From Brachybacterium halotolerans (GTDB lineage Bacteria; Actinomycetota; Actinomycetes; Actinomycetales; Dermabacteraceae), in NCBI RefSeq assembly GCF_016623465.1, contig NZ_JAEDAJ010000001.1, positions 256,975 to 320,974 on the forward strand: a stretch of DNA of 64,000 bases. The letters are read 5' to 3'. Position numbers and translations under genes: made by a program. The notes under the pieces were generated by a model, which saw nothing but the letters and a program-made list of their open reading frames with translations, was not told where the DNA came from and did not search any database. This document shows, one piece after another, positions 25,023 through 34,317 of the stretch. How positions within the stretch are numbered: the stretch's first letter is position 1; each line of letters starts with the position of its first letter.

Positions 25023-26225
25023 TCAGCTCCGCGCCGCGTGCTCCCGCAGCACCGTCTCGTAGACCTCGAGGGTGCGCTCGGCGATCGCCGTCCAGGAGAA
25101 GTGCTCCGCCGCGCGGCGGCGCGAGGCCGCACCCATCTCACGGGCGCGCTCGGGGTCACTGATCATGCGGGTGAGGGTGGCCGCGAGGTCGGCGACGAAG
25201 CGCTCGGGGTCGAGCGGCGTGCCGGTGCCGTCCTGCACCTGCTCGAGGGGCACCAGGTACCCGGTCTCCCCGTCGACCACGACCTCGGGGATGCCGCCCG
25301 TCGCGCTCGCGACCACCGGGATCCCGCAGGCCATCGCCTCGAGGTTCACGATGCCCAGCGGCTCGTAGATGCTCGGGCACACGAAGGTCGTCGCGTGGCT
25401 GAGGATCTGGGTGAGCTCACCGCGCGGGAGCATCTCGGAGATCAGGTGCACGCCCTCGCGGGTGGACTGCAGCTCGGAGACCAGGGAGTCGACCTCGGCG
25501 GCGATCTCCGGGGTGTCCGGAGCCCCCGCGCACAGCACGACCTGGGCCTCCGGCGGCAGCTCGCGCACCGCGCGCAGGAAGTACGGCAGACCCTTCTGGC
25601 GGGTGATCCGGCCCACGAACACGATCGTCGGCGCCTCGGGGTCGATCCCCCGGGAGGTCAGGGCGTCCGTCGAGGGATTCGGCTGCCAGGTGTCGATGTC
25701 GATCCCGTTGTGCACGACGTGGACCTTCGCGGGATCGACGCCGGGGTAGGAGCGGAGGATGTCCGCGCGCATGCCGGCGGAGACCGCGATGATGCCGGCG
25801 GCCCCCTCGTAGGCCGTGCGCTCGACGAAGGAGCTCAGCGCGTAGCCGCCGCCCAGCTGCTCGGCCTTCCACGGACGCAGCGGCTCGAGCGAGTGAGCGC
25901 TCAGCACGTGGGGCACCCCGTGGAGCAGGGAGGCGAGGTGGCCCGCGAAGTTCGCGTACCAGGTGTGGGAGTGCACGAGGTCCGTGCCCGCGCAGTCCGA
26001 GGCCATCGGCAGGTCCGTGCCCATCGTGCGCAGCGCCGAGTTCGCGCCCTCGAGGTCCGCGGGCGCCTCGTAGGCGGTGGTGTCCGCCTCCTCGCGCGGC
26101 GCGCCGAAGCAGCGCACCTGGACCTCGACGTGCTCGCGCAGCACCCGGGTGAGCTCGGCGACGTGCACGCCCGCTCCCCCGTAGATCTCCGGCGGGTACT
26201 CCTTGGTCAACAGGTCGACGCGCAT
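25023..26225 (-). CDS. glgM: Glycogen synthase / alpha-maltose-1-phosphate synthase (GT4)
   Basis: 400 residues from ATG 26225, which has AGGAGG four bases upstream. The protein starts MRVDLLTKEYPPEIYGGAGVH, the GT-B nucleotide-sugar site, and has the GT4 signature EPLGIVNLEAMACGIPVVA with the E-x7-E pair. It aligns with actinobacterial proteins of the Rv1212c type, long named GlgA but shown to be GlgM, which joins ADP-glucose and glucose-1-phosphate to maltose-1-phosphate for the GlgE pathway; it is not the GT5 GlgA of enterobacteria. Divergent from glgC, which supplies ADP-glucose. Its leader holds a 15-bp tandem duplication (26236-26265). Confidence 0.9.
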   Translation of the reverse strand: MRVDLLTKEYPPEIYGGAGVHVAELTRVLREHVEVQVRCFGAPREEADTTAYEAPADLEGANSALRTMGTDLPMASDCAGTDLVHSHTWYANFAGHLASLLHGVPHVLSAHSLEPLRPWKAEQLGGGYALSSFVERTAYEGAAGIIAVSAGMRADILRSYPGVDPAKVHVVHNGIDIDTWQPNPSTDALTSRGIDPEAPTIVFVGRITRQKGLPYFLRAVRELPPEAQVVLCAGAPDTPEIAAEVDSLVSELQSTREGVHLISEMLPRGELTQILSHATTFVCPSIYEPLGIVNLEAMACGIPVVASATGGIPEVVVDGETGYLVPLEQVQDGTGTPLDPERFVADLAATLTRMISDPERAREMGAASRRRAAEHFSWTAIAERTLEVYETVLREHAARS

Positions 26226-26235
26226 GGGCTCCTCC

Positions 26236-26265
26236 TGGTCTGCGGGGCGATGGTCTGCGGGGCGG
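26236..26265 (-). repeat. 15-bp tandem duplication in the glgM leader
   Basis: TGGTCTGCGGGGCGA (26236-26250) is followed at once by TGGTCTGCGGGGCGG (14 of 15 identical). It lies directly upstream of the glgM ribosome binding site. Confidence 0.85.
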
Positions 26266-26359
26266 GTCGGTCGGTGGGACGCGGTGGTCCGTGGGACGTC
26301 CCGACCGGGGGCGACGGGACGATCGGCGGTCCGGTGTGTGAGTGCCCCCACATGGGCAT

Positions 26360-26365
26360 TATGCT
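26360..26365 (+). promoter_or_regulatory. -10 element of a probable leaderless glgC promoter
   Basis: TATGCT lies 6 bases before the glgC ATG at 26372, and no ribosome binding site is present, so transcription should begin at or next to the start codon. Confidence 0.72.
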
Positions 26366-26371
26366 CGGTTC

Positions 26372-27610
26372 ATGTCTACCGTGCTCGCCATCGTTCTTGC
26401 CGGGGGCGAGGGCAAGCGGCTGATGCCGCTGACCCTCGATCGTGCGAAGCCGGCCGTCCCGTTCGGGGGCATCTACCGGCTCATCGATTTCGCCCTGTCC
26501 AACATCGTCAACTCCGGGTACCTGCGCATCGTCGTGCTCACCCAGTACAAGTCGCACTCGCTCGACAAGCACATCGCCTCGACCTGGCGGATGAGCTCCC
26601 TGCTGGGGAACTACGTGGCGCCGGTGCCGGCCCAGCAGCGCATGGGCAAGCACTGGTACCGCGGCAGCGCCGACGCGATCTACCAGTCCCTGAACCTCAT
26701 CGAGGAGGAGAAGCCGGACTACGTGGTGGTGGTCGGTGCGGACCACGTGTACCGCATGGACTTCTCGCAGATGGTCGATGCCCACATCGCCTCCGGGAAG
26801 GCCTGCACCGTCGCCGCGATCCGCCAGCCCCTCGAGGAGTCGGACCAGTTCGGCGTGATCGAGACCGATCCGGCCTCGCCCGAGGTCATCTCCCGCTTCG
26901 TCGAGAAGCCGAAGGAGACCGCCGGGCTCGCCGACGACCCCAGCCAGATCCTGGCCTCCATGGGCAACTACGTCTTCACGGCCGATGCGCTCGTGGAGGC
27001 CGTGACCAAGGACTCGGAGAACCCCGATTCGGCCCATGACATGGGCGGGGACATCGTCCCCTACTTCGTCGACCAGGGCGAGGCGGGCGTCTACGACTTC
27101 ATCCGCAACGACGTGCCCGGCTCGACCGACCGCGACCGCGACTACTGGCGCGACGTCGGCACGCTCGACGCCTTCTACGAGGCCCACATGGACCTCATCT
27201 CGATCCACCCGGTCTTCAACCTCTACAACGAGAAGTGGGCGACCTTCGCGGGCACGCGCAACGTGCCGCCGGCCAAGTTCGTGCACGCCGGGCCGGGCCG
27301 CGTGGGCTCGGCCGTCGACTCGATCGTCTCGCCCGGGGTGGTCGTCTCCGGCGCCCAGGTCTCGAACTCGGTGCTCTCCCCCGGGGTGCGCCTGCACTCG
27401 TGGTCGAGCGTCTCCGACTCGGTGCTCATGGACGGCGTCTCGGTGGGCAGGCACTGCCAGGTCCACCGGGCGATCATCGACAAGAATGTGGTGATCCCGC
27501 CCCGCACGCAGATCGGGTTGGACGCCGAGAAGGACCGCGCCCGCGGCTTCCACGTCACCGAGTCCGGTCTCACCGTGATCGGCAAGGGAGTCGTCATCAC
27601 CCCGTCGTGA
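26372..27610 (+). CDS. glgC: Glucose-1-phosphate adenylyltransferase
   Basis: 412 residues. ATP + glucose-1-phosphate gives ADP-glucose, the first committed step of glycogen and GlgE-pathway synthesis. The nucleotidyltransferase domain opens [20 protein letters not shown] and includes [32 protein letters not shown] and the substrate loop FVEKPKE; the C-terminal left-handed beta-helix is seen as hexapeptide-like turns from about residue 305 ([19 protein letters not shown]). Length is normal. Start ATG 26372 is set by the start motif and the TATGCT box six bases upstream; the upstream in-frame start at 26342 would lie ahead of the promoter. Divergent from glgM. Confidence 0.96.
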   Translation: MSTVLAIVLAGGEGKRLMPLTLDRAKPAVPFGGIYRLIDFALSNIVNSGYLRIVVLTQYKSHSLDKHIASTWRMSSLLGNYVAPVPAQQRMGKHWYRGSADAIYQSLNLIEEEKPDYVVVVGADHVYRMDFSQMVDAHIASGKACTVAAIRQPLEESDQFGVIETDPASPEVISRFVEKPKETAGLADDPSQILASMGNYVFTADALVEAVTKDSENPDSAHDMGGDIVPYFVDQGEAGVYDFIRNDVPGSTDRDRDYWRDVGTLDAFYEAHMDLISIHPVFNLYNEKWATFAGTRNVPPAKFVHAGPGRVGSAVDSIVSPGVVVSGAQVSNSVLSPGVRLHSWSSVSDSVLMDGVSVGRHCQVHRAIIDKNVVIPPRTQIGLDAEKDRARGFHVTESGLTVIGKGVVITPS

Positions 27611-27691
27611 TCCTGACGGTCCGCGCCGAGCGCCGGCCGGGGTCGCGTGGAGCGGCCGACGGGACCGAGCCCGACGAGACCGAGGAGAGCG

Positions 27692-28408
27692 TTGAACGAG
27701 TCCCCCGAGAACCCCGCGACCCCGTCGGCCCCCGCTGACCAGGGCTCTGACCAGCTCCCGCCCGCGCGGGCGCTGCTGGTCAGCGACGTCGACTCGACCT
27801 TCCTCACCCAGGAGGTCATCGAGCTCGTGGCCGAGCACGCCGGCACCCGCGCGCAGGTCGAGGAGGTCACCACGCGCGCGATGCGCGGCGAGATGGACTT
27901 CACCCAGTCCCTGCACGCGCGCGTCGCGACTCTCGCCGGGCTTCCCGTGAGCGTGCTCGCCGAGGTCCGCGCCGCGCTCGTGCCCACCCCCGGCGCGCTC
28001 GAGCTGGTGGAGCGCTGCCGCGCGGCGGGCGTGGTGACGGCGCTCGTCTCCGGTGGATTCCACGAGGCGGTCGACGAGCTCGCCGCCTCGGCCGGGATCG
28101 ACCACGTGCTCGCGAACCGCTTCGAGATCCGCGACGGCCGCCTCACCGGAGGCGTGAGCGGGCCGATCGTCGACGCGCAGACCAAGCGCCGCACCCTCGA
28201 GGAGCTCGCGGCCCGCCACGGCGTCCCGATCGAGCGGACGGTCGCCGTCGGCGACGGTGCGAACGACGCGCTCATGGTGCGCGCCGCCGGCATCGGGATC
28301 GCCTTCCGGGGCAAGCCCGCTCTCGTCGAGGTCTCCGACGTGCACCTGGAGGGTGAGAGCCTGCTCGACGTGTGGCCGCATCTCGAGAGGGTCCTCGAGC
28401 GGGCCTGA
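27692..28408 (+). CDS. serB: Phosphoserine phosphatase
   Basis: 238 residues if begun at TTG 27692, which has GAGGAG four bases upstream; GTG 27647 is an alternative giving 253. HAD-superfamily motifs: motif I LVSDVDSTF with the nucleophile Asp, motif II LVSGG, motif III Lys in QTKRR, motif IV GDGANDALM. The cap residues RAMRGEMDFTQSLHARV are typical of SerB, which makes L-serine from phosphoserine. No ACT domain is present, as usual for this shorter form. It ends 25 bases before the convergent SixA-like gene. Confidence 0.9.
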   Translation: MNESPENPATPSAPADQGSDQLPPARALLVSDVDSTFLTQEVIELVAEHAGTRAQVEEVTTRAMRGEMDFTQSLHARVATLAGLPVSVLAEVRAALVPTPGALELVERCRAAGVVTALVSGGFHEAVDELAASAGIDHVLANRFEIRDGRLTGGVSGPIVDAQTKRRTLEELAARHGVPIERTVAVGDGANDALMVRAAGIGIAFRGKPALVEVSDVHLEGESLLDVWPHLERVLERA

Positions 28409-28433
28409 ACGGCCCCGTGCGGCTCCCGGCTCC

Positions 28434-28955
28434 TCAGCTGCGGACGACGGTGTGCAGTGTGAGGGACTCCTCCCCCAGGTCGGACCAGTGCGGGACGCTG
28501 CCCGAGAGCACGCAGAGCGCGCCGGTCGGAAGGCCGATCCTCGTCTGGGCGACGGATCCTGGGTCGGAGTCCTCCGCGGCCAGGCCGTGCGTGAGCGAGG
28601 CCATGGTCGGCTCGTGGCCGATGACCATCACCACGTGCTCGGCGTCGTCGGTGGCGCGGACGAGGTCCAGCACCTCCGCGGGCCCGCCCTCGTAGATCTC
28701 CGGGAGGAAGTCCACGGTGCCGTCGAAGCCGGGCATCGAGGCGAGCACGCACTCCCAGGTCTCCCGCGTGCGGACCGCGTCGGAGACGAGCACTCGCGTG
28801 GGCCGCACGCCCTGCGACTCGAGGTACTCGCCGGTCATCCGGGCCTGCGTGCGGCCGCGGTCTGTCAGCTCCCGCTCGTGATCCGGATCCTGCGCGCTGT
28901 CCGCTTTGCCGTGGCGCATGAGCAGGAGCAGGCGACTGTCGGGGTCGGAGGGCAT
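28434..28955 (-). CDS. Histidine phosphatase family protein (SixA-like)
   Basis: 173-residue branch-1 histidine phosphatase. Catalytic motif LLLMRHGKAD carries the phospho-accepting His; the second His is in VMVIGHEPTM; RELTDRGRTQA and SDAVRTRETW supply the conserved Arg and Glu region. Length and sequence fit SixA-type phosphohistidine phosphatases, which act on phospho-His of phosphorelay or PTS proteins, but actinobacterial members are poorly characterised. No signal peptide. Placed between convergent serB and the fabG gene. Confidence 0.87.
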   Translation of the reverse strand: MPSDPDSRLLLLMRHGKADSAQDPDHERELTDRGRTQARMTGEYLESQGVRPTRVLVSDAVRTRETWECVLASMPGFDGTVDFLPEIYEGGPAEVLDLVRATDDAEHVVMVIGHEPTMASLTHGLAAEDSDPGSVAQTRIGLPTGALCVLSGSVPHWSDLGEESLTLHTVVRS

Positions 28956-29034
28956 CGGGTCGAGTCACGCCTTCTGTCTGGGGTGTCCGGTGGCAGGGGT
29001 CGCAGGGGCGCCGGACGCACGGTCGCTGCGGGAC

Positions 29035-29760
29035 TCAGTGTCCCATGCCCAGGCCGCCGTCGACAGGCACGACGGCGCCGGAGATGTAGGACGCGTCGTC
29101 GCTCGCGAGGAAGGCGGTCACGCGGGCGACCTCGGCGGGCTCGGCGAAGCGCCCGGCGGGGATCTGCGAGAGGTAGTTCTTCTGCAGGTCCTCGGGAAGC
29201 GCGTCGGTCATGTCGGTCGCGATGTACCCGGGGGCGACGACGTTCGCCGTGATCCCGCGCGAACCGAGCTCGCGCGTGATCGAGCGGGCGATGCCCAGCA
29301 GGCCGGCCTTGGACGCCGCGTAGTTCACCTGTCCCGGCGAGCCGAGCTGGGCGACCACGGAGCTGATGAGGACGATGCGGCCCTTCTTCCTGCGCATCAT
29401 CGACTTGATGACCCGCTTCACGGTGCGGAAGGAGCCCGTGAGGTTCGTGTCGATGACCTTCTCGAAGGACTCGTCGCTCATGCGCAGCAGCAGCTGGTCG
29501 TCGGTCATGCCGGCGTTCGCCACGAGCACCTCGATGGGGCCGTGCTCGGCCTCGGCCTGCTTCACGGCGGTGTCGAGCGAGTCGCCGTCGGTGATGTCCG
29601 CGGCAACGGTGAGCGTGCCCTCGGGGCCCTCCTGGCCCGAGCGCGAGGTGATCGCCACGCGGTCTCCGCGGCGCACGAACTCCTCGGCGATCGCGCGGCC
29701 GATGCCGCGGTTCCCGCCGGTGATGAGGACGCTGCGGGGTTCCGTGCTCTCGAGGGACAT
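29035..29760 (-). CDS. fabG: 3-oxoacyl-ACP reductase, SDR family
   Basis: 241-residue short-chain dehydrogenase. Cofactor motif ITGGNRGIGRA, NAG motif LVANAGMTDD, catalytic Ser in LISSVVAQLG, and YAASK with the catalytic Tyr and Lys; the C-terminus GGLGMGH matches the FabG1/MabA type. It reduces 3-oxoacyl-ACP with NADPH in fatty acid synthesis. ATG 29760 has AAGGAG seven bases upstream. A TATGCT hexamer on the minus strand (29830-29835) about 70 bases upstream is a likely promoter. Stand-alone; no inhA or ACP gene beside it. Confidence 0.9.
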   Translation of the reverse strand: MSLESTEPRSVLITGGNRGIGRAIAEEFVRRGDRVAITSRSGQEGPEGTLTVAADITDGDSLDTAVKQAEAEHGPIEVLVANAGMTDDQLLLRMSDESFEKVIDTNLTGSFRTVKRVIKSMMRRKKGRIVLISSVVAQLGSPGQVNYAASKAGLLGIARSITRELGSRGITANVVAPGYIATDMTDALPEDLQKNYLSQIPAGRFAEPAEVARVTAFLASDDASYISGAVVPVDGGLGMGH

Positions 29761-29829
29761 GCGTGGTGCTCCTTGCTGTGCTGGGATGCTCTGCGGATGC
29801 GCGGGGCGGCCGAGGACGGCCGGTGCTCT

Positions 29830-29835
29830 AGCATA
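29830..29835 (-). promoter_or_regulatory. Possible -10 of fabG
   Basis: TATGCT on the minus strand, about 70 bases before the fabG ATG. No convincing -35 was found, so this is a weak call. Confidence 0.45.
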
Positions 29836-29915
29836 CGTAGGGACCAGTGCACGGGGATCCGCCACACGCGGTCCCGGCAGGACGTACAGCATCCCTTCCG
29901 GAAGGTTCCTCCCTG

Positions 29916-31571
29916 ATGGCTTACCGCTTCAACCCCCCGCCGAACTGGCCGATCGACGAGGAGGGCTGGACGCCGCCGCCGGGATGGCAGCCCGACCCCG
30001 CCTGGGGGCCGGCTCCCGAGGGCTGGAACTTCTGGGTCGCCGACGATGCGCCGCAGACCCCGACCGGTGAGGACGCCCCGGAGCAGTCCGCGCTCGACGA
30101 CGACGCGACGCGGGTCTCGGGCACTTCGTCCGCGTCGGACCTCTCGTCGGAGCGGGGCGCGGATCCGGAGCAGGGTGCCGTGCCGGAGCAGGATGCTGCC
30201 CCGGAGCAGGGCGACGACAGGACTGCGGGCACGGAGCCCGAGGCCGCGTCGTCCCCCGAGACCGCCGTGTACACGGGTCCGAGCGAGGAGGAGACCTCGG
30301 CAGCGCTCGCCAGCTCGGCGCCGTACGAGAGCGCCGAGCGCGAGAACGACGCGGCCGATCTGGCCCCGGCGGACGCCGGAGGGCCCTCCGCGCCCTCTGC
30401 GCCCGGGACTCAGGCCCCCGCCACCGAGCAGCCGGGATCCGCGGACGGCCAGCAGCCGCCGGCCGCCCCCGCGTACGGGGAGGCCGCCCAGGACGGCCAG
30501 AGCTCCCCGGCGGCGCAGGCCTATGGCGCCCAGGACCCGGCGGATCAGGGGTACGGCCAGGGATCTCCTGCGCAGGGCTACGGTCAGGACCCGCAGGGGT
30601 ACGGCCAGGCGTCGCCCGCACAGGGCTACGGTGCCCAGGACCAGCAGGCTCAGGGCTATGGCTCGCAGGGCTACGGCGCTCAGGGAAATGGCGCTCAGGG
30701 TCAGCAGGGCCAGGGATACGCGGCCCAGGGATACGAGGCCCAGGGGTACGGCGAGCAGGGGTACGGCTCCCAGGCCGCGCCGGCGTACGACCAGGGAGGC
30801 GGGGCTCAGGGCCAGGGGTCGTCGGCCTACGGGCCCTCGTCGGCCGGGGCCTACGGATCGCCGGATCCGGGCCCCGCGAGCGATCCGCAGGCCCAGTGGT
30901 CCACGGTGCCGAGCGCCGCGGAGCCCGCGAAGAAGGGCGTCATCGCGCGCTTCTGGTGGATCGGCTGCATCGTGCTGGTCGTGCTCGCGATCGTGGTCGT
31001 GCTCGGCGGCATCTTCGCGGTCCGCGCGCTCGGCGGCTCGGACGACCCGAGCCCCTCGGCCGGCGCGACCACCAGCCAGGACGCGACCTCCGAGGATCCC
31101 TCGCAGTCCGAGTCCGCGAGCGAGGACGCCGAGCCCACCGTCACCCCGTCCGTGCTGCCCACCGTCGACCCGTCGGCGAAGGAGATCGACGTCGTCGGCC
31201 CCGAGGGCAAGGGCAAGGTCCAGGTGTCCATGGAGTGGAAGAACGCCGAGGACCTGGACGCGAAGTATGAGATCGATGACGCGAAGTACGGCCCGTACCT
31301 CGTGGTGACCACACATCTGGAGGTCACCGAGGGCACCATGGACTGGGCGAACTGGGACTACTCCGTGGAGACCCCGTACGGCGGGAAGGTCCAGTCCGAC
31401 TCGAACACCTACTCACTCAAGAACTCCGGGATCGAGGGCAACAGCCCGTACGAGTTCTCCGAAGGGGACGAGTACTCCATGACGATGCTCTTCGCGGTGA
31501 AGCGCGCGGGCGGCAACAAGCTCGTCATGGACTCCGGAAGCGACACCTACAGCTGGGACATCAAGAAGTGA
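29916..31571 (+). CDS. Membrane protein with Trp/Pro N-terminal motif, QGYG repeats and extracytoplasmic domain
   Basis: 551 residues. N-terminal motif (about 4-45): [33 protein letters not shown]. Then an acidic, then a Gln/Gly/Tyr-rich low-complexity region (QGYG units, about 185-305), one transmembrane helix (about 345-368, [20 protein letters not shown]), a Ser/Asp/Glu linker and a C-terminal 150-residue folded domain outside the cell ([20 protein letters not shown]; ending [13 protein letters not shown]), resembling DUF4352-type beta domains. So the N-terminus is cytoplasmic and prone to phase-separate or bind partners (inference). Its GTGA stop overlaps the next gene, which carries the same N-terminal motif. 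Function unknown. Confidence 0.8.
   Translation: MAYRFNPPPNWPIDEEGWTPPPGWQPDPAWGPAPEGWNFWVADDAPQTPTGEDAPEQSALDDDATRVSGTSSASDLSSERGADPEQGAVPEQDAAPEQGDDRTAGTEPEAASSPETAVYTGPSEEETSAALASSAPYESAERENDAADLAPADAGGPSAPSAPGTQAPATEQPGSADGQQPPAAPAYGEAAQDGQSSPAAQAYGAQDPADQGYGQGSPAQGYGQDPQGYGQASPAQGYGAQDQQAQGYGSQGYGAQGNGAQGQQGQGYAAQGYEAQGYGEQGYGSQAAPAYDQGGGAQGQGSSAYGPSSAGAYGSPDPGPASDPQAQWSTVPSAAEPAKKGVIARFWWIGCIVLVVLAIVVVLGGIFAVRALGGSDDPSPSAGATTSQDATSEDPSQSESASEDAEPTVTPSVLPTVDPSAKEIDVVGPEGKGKVQVSMEWKNAEDLDAKYEIDDAKYGPYLVVTTHLEVTEGTMDWANWDYSVETPYGGKVQSDSNTYSLKNSGIEGNSPYEFSEGDEYSMTMLFAVKRAGGNKLVMDSGSDTYSWDIKK
30495..30795 (+). repeat. QGYG-type coding repeats
   Basis: About twenty units of A-Q-G-Y-G or related pentapeptides (QGYGAQ, QGYGSQ, QGNGAQ). 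DNA copies are similar but imperfect. Confidence 0.8.
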
Positions 31572-32089
31572 CCTCGTCCTTCAATCCGCCACCCCACTGG
31601 CCGGAGCCGCCCGAGGACGGCTGGCTCCCGCCGGAGGGGTGGCGCCCCGACCCCCGCTGGGGCCGGGTCCCCGCCGGCTGGCGGGTCTGGATGGACCGGA
31701 CGCGGGCCGGTGGCGCCGAGGACGGCCCTCTGCTCCTGTCCGAGGACGTCCCCGCGAGCGGCGCCCGCGTGCGTCGCCGCATCCCCAGCTACCCCGTGAC
31801 CGTCATGAACCCCGGGATCTGGTCGGAGAACCAGCTCGAGCACGAGGACTACGGCTTCCCGGAGCCGGCCGAGCGCCGCGCACGGCCCCGCCTGCGCCTG
31901 GGGATGACGATCGTGGCGACCGTGGTCGGACTGCTGATCGCCGCGGGCACCGCGGTGCTCTTCGTGCAGCTCATGCAGTACGCGACCGATTCCCTGCCCG
32001 CGACGTCCCTGCCTGCGTCGTCCCTGTCCGCCGCGCCGGCCGCCCCCACGGCCCCGACGTCCCTCGCCGAGGTCACGACCGCCGCATGA
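31568..32089 (+). CDS. Small membrane protein with the same Trp/Pro N-terminal motif
   Basis: 173 residues. GTG 31568 overlaps the stop of the preceding gene (GTGA). Residues 5-42 repeat the neighbour's motif: [15 protein letters not shown] then [20 protein letters not shown] middle cytoplasmic basic region ([20 protein letters not shown]) leads to one transmembrane helix (about 112-134) and a short Ala/Ser/Pro-rich outer tail. It overlaps the SURF1 gene by ATGA. The shared motif and overlaps suggest that both proteins work together at the membrane, perhaps around cytochrome oxidase given SURF1 next door (inference). Confidence 0.75.
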   Translation: MTSSFNPPPHWPEPPEDGWLPPEGWRPDPRWGRVPAGWRVWMDRTRAGGAEDGPLLLSEDVPASGARVRRRIPSYPVTVMNPGIWSENQLEHEDYGFPEPAERRARPRLRLGMTIVATVVGLLIAAGTAVLFVQLMQYATDSLPATSLPASSLSAAPAAPTAPTSLAEVTTAA

Positions 32090-33018
32090 GAATGGCCCTG
32101 AAGATCCTGCATCGCCTCTGCACCCGCGACGCCCTGGGCGCTGTGCTCGGCGTCGTCCTCGCCGCCGCCGTCTGCATCGGCCTCGGCTTCTGGCAGTGGC
32201 ACCGCTTCGAGGGCAAGCGCGAGAACGCCGATGTCATCGAGACCAACTACAGCGCCTCGCCCGTGGGACTGGACCAGGTCCTCCCCTCCCCCGGCACGCC
32301 GCTGGCCTCTTCCGACCGCTGGAAGCAGGTCGAGCTGACCGGCACGTACTGCACCGAGCCCGACTGCCTGCTGTGGGTGCGCAACCGCCCGCTCTCGGAC
32401 TCCGTGGGCTTCTGGCAGCTCGTCCCCTTCACCACCGACCAGGGCACGCTGCTCGTCGTGCGCGGATGGGTGGACGGGGCCGAGACCTCATCCACGCCCG
32501 CGAGCCAACCCCCCGTGCCCGAGGGCCGCACCACCATCGTGGTGCGCATGCGCGTGGTCGAGCCGACCCTGGCGAACCGGCGGAATCCCCCGGGCCAGGT
32601 CCAGACCGTCACCCCCAGCGCGATCGCTCCCGAGCTCCCCGATCTCGGCGGCAGCGTCTACACGGGGGCCTTCGGCGAGCTGGTCTCGGAGGACCCGTCG
32701 GTCAGCCCGATGCCGCACGTCCTCGAGGAGCCCGATACGAGCCTCGGCCCGCATCTGTCCTACGCCGTGCAGTGGTGGCTGTTCGCGGCCTTCTTCCCCA
32801 TCGCACTCGTGGTGCGCACGCGCCGCCAGATCCTCGACGAGGACGGCGGGGAGGCCGACGACGACGTGACGGACGCTGCCCGGAGCGATCGGACGGAGAC
32901 ATCACGGGAGGCAGCGCCCGTCGCCCCGCGCGCCGCCTCCGCCGAGCTGCGCAGGGCGCGCCCGCGCACGCAGGACGAGGAGGAAGAGGATGAGCTCCTG
33001 GACCACGGACGCCGCTGA
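32086..33018 (+). CDS. SURF1-family cytochrome oxidase assembly protein
   Basis: 310 residues with the SURF1 plan: N-terminal transmembrane helix (about 18-37) ending LGFWQWHRFEGKR, an extracytoplasmic domain with ELTGTYCTEPDCLLWVRNR, WQLVPFTTDQGTLLVVRGWV, and a second helix (SYAVQWWLFAAFFPIALVV). A 65-residue acidic and Arg-rich C-terminal tail follows and is longer than usual. SURF1 proteins aid insertion of heme a into aa3 oxidase. Start ATG overlaps the previous stop; its end overlaps the GDPD gene by 29 bases. Confidence 0.88.
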   Translation: MRMALKILHRLCTRDALGAVLGVVLAAAVCIGLGFWQWHRFEGKRENADVIETNYSASPVGLDQVLPSPGTPLASSDRWKQVELTGTYCTEPDCLLWVRNRPLSDSVGFWQLVPFTTDQGTLLVVRGWVDGAETSSTPASQPPVPEGRTTIVVRMRVVEPTLANRRNPPGQVQTVTPSAIAPELPDLGGSVYTGAFGELVSEDPSVSPMPHVLEEPDTSLGPHLSYAVQWWLFAAFFPIALVVRTRRQILDEDGGEADDDVTDAARSDRTETSREAAPVAPRAASAELRRARPRTQDEEEEDELLDHGRR

Positions 33019-33811
33019 GCACGGACGGTTCCTGCCGGGGCCGTGGCCGCGGCGGATCGCCCACCGCGGGCTCGCGCTCGACGGCGCGGAGAACACCCTG
33101 CGCGCGTTCTCCGACGCGCTCGACGCCGGCGCCGACATGCTCGAGACCGACACCCGGGCCACGGCCGACGGGCTCGCCCTCGCCGTGCACGACCCCGACC
33201 TCACGCGCATCGCGGGCGACCCCCGGAGCATCGATGCCCTGCACGAGAGCGACCTCGAGGGCATCCGGGTGGCCGGGGAGGAGCCGCTCGCCCGCCTCGA
33301 GGACGTGCTCGGGAGCTTCCCGGACGTCCCGGTGAACATCGACGTCAAGGACGAGGCGGCCGTCGGCCCCGCGGTCGAGGCGATCGCCCGCACCGGCGCC
33401 GCGGGACGCGTGTGCGTGACGAGCTTCCGCGGCTCCGTCGCCTCGCACGCCGTGCGCGCGGTGCGGAGCGCGACCGGGGTGACTCCCGTGCGCAGCCCGT
33501 CGCGCGAGGTGATCGCGGGCTTCGTCCTCGCCCGGGCGCTCGAGCTGCCCGATCCCGCGCTGCGTGCCCTGCTGCGCCCCTATGGCGCCCTGCAGGTGCC
33601 CGTCTCCCAGTCGGTGCTGCGCATCGTCACCCCCGCGAACGTCGCCGCCGCCCACCGCGCCGGCTGCGAGGTGCAGGTGTGGACGATCGACGGGACCGCC
33701 CGGATGCGGGAGCTGCTCGCGATCGGCGTCGACGGCATCATCACCAATCGCGTCGATCGCCTGAGCGCCCTGCTCGACGGGACGGAGCCGCCGGCCGGCG
33801 ACGTGATGTGA
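32990..33811 (+). CDS. Glycerophosphodiester phosphodiesterase family protein
   Basis: 273 residues. The TIM-barrel GDPD motifs are visible: RRIAHRGLALDGAENTLRAF (catalytic His, Glu and Asn), LETDTRATADGLALAVHDPDL (Glu-Asp pair for metal and second catalytic His), VNIDVKDEAAV and the end motif VDGIITNRVD. Releases glycerol-3-phosphate from deacylated phospholipids. No signal peptide, so cytoplasmic. The ATG lies 29 bases inside the SURF1 gene in another frame. A stem-loop (33829-33854) follows the stop. Confidence 0.9.
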   Translation: MSSWTTDAAEHGRFLPGPWPRRIAHRGLALDGAENTLRAFSDALDAGADMLETDTRATADGLALAVHDPDLTRIAGDPRSIDALHESDLEGIRVAGEEPLARLEDVLGSFPDVPVNIDVKDEAAVGPAVEAIARTGAAGRVCVTSFRGSVASHAVRAVRSATGVTPVRSPSREVIAGFVLARALELPDPALRALLRPYGALQVPVSQSVLRIVTPANVAAAHRAGCEVQVWTIDGTARMRELLAIGVDGIITNRVDRLSALLDGTEPPAGDVM

Positions 33812-33828
33812 CCCACGCCGCGGCTCGG

Positions 33829-33854
33829 GAATGTTCCGTGCGCACGGGACGTTC
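33829..33854. terminator. Stem-loop after the GDPD gene
   Basis: GAATGTTCCGTGC faces GCACGGGACGTTC; 11 of 13 positions pair and the other two are T-G wobbles in RNA. No T-run follows. It may terminate the upstream operon or be an operator of the rbpA promoter. Confidence 0.5.
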
Positions 33855-33921
33855 TGGTCACTGTCGCGCCGCAGTGCGCGCGCGACCGCCGCCCCCGGAA
33901 CCGTCAGGAAGGCACCATCGG

Positions 33922-34272
33922 ATGAACAGCCGCAGCCTGCGAGGAACCCGCCTCGGATCCTTCAGCATGGAGACCGACGAGAACGTCCTCGCCGCCCCGC
34001 GCCAGGAGGCCGTCTACGACTGCCCCAATGGCCACACGATCATCCTCCCCTTCTCCGTCGAGGCCGACGTCCCGGCGATCTGGGAGTGCCGCTGCGGCAA
34101 CACCGCCGTCCTGCGCGACCACGAGAAGCCCGAGGAGAAGCCGGGCAAGCCCCAGCGCACCCACTGGGACATGCTCCTCGAGCGCCGCAGCGAGGAGGAC
34201 CTGCAGGTGCTCCTCGACCAGCGCCTCGATCTCCTGCACGCCGGCAAGCTGCATCAGCGCCGGAACCTCTGA
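33922..34272 (+). CDS. rbpA: RNA polymerase-binding protein RbpA
   Basis: 116 residues, the normal length. RbpA binds RNA polymerase and the principal sigma factor and stabilises the open complex in actinobacteria. Visible: N-terminal tail with LRGTRLGSFSMETD, core domain with paired Cys motifs YDCPNGHTIILPF and WECRCGN, basic linker (EKPGKPQRTHWDMLLERR) and the sigma-interacting helix EEDLQVLLDQRLDLL. ATG 33922 has AGGAAGG upstream. A strong terminator follows within 50 bases of its stop. Confidence 0.95.
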   Translation: MNSRSLRGTRLGSFSMETDENVLAAPRQEAVYDCPNGHTIILPFSVEADVPAIWECRCGNTAVLRDHEKPEEKPGKPQRTHWDMLLERRSEEDLQVLLDQRLDLLHAGKLHQRRNL

Positions 34273-34317
34273 CCCACGGGCCTTCGCGCCCGGCGGCTGC
34301 GACCGCACCGACACGCC

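Noticed and set aside
28409..28433. Terminator between serB and the SixA-like gene
   Set aside because: Only a short GC-rich stretch without a clear stem-loop.
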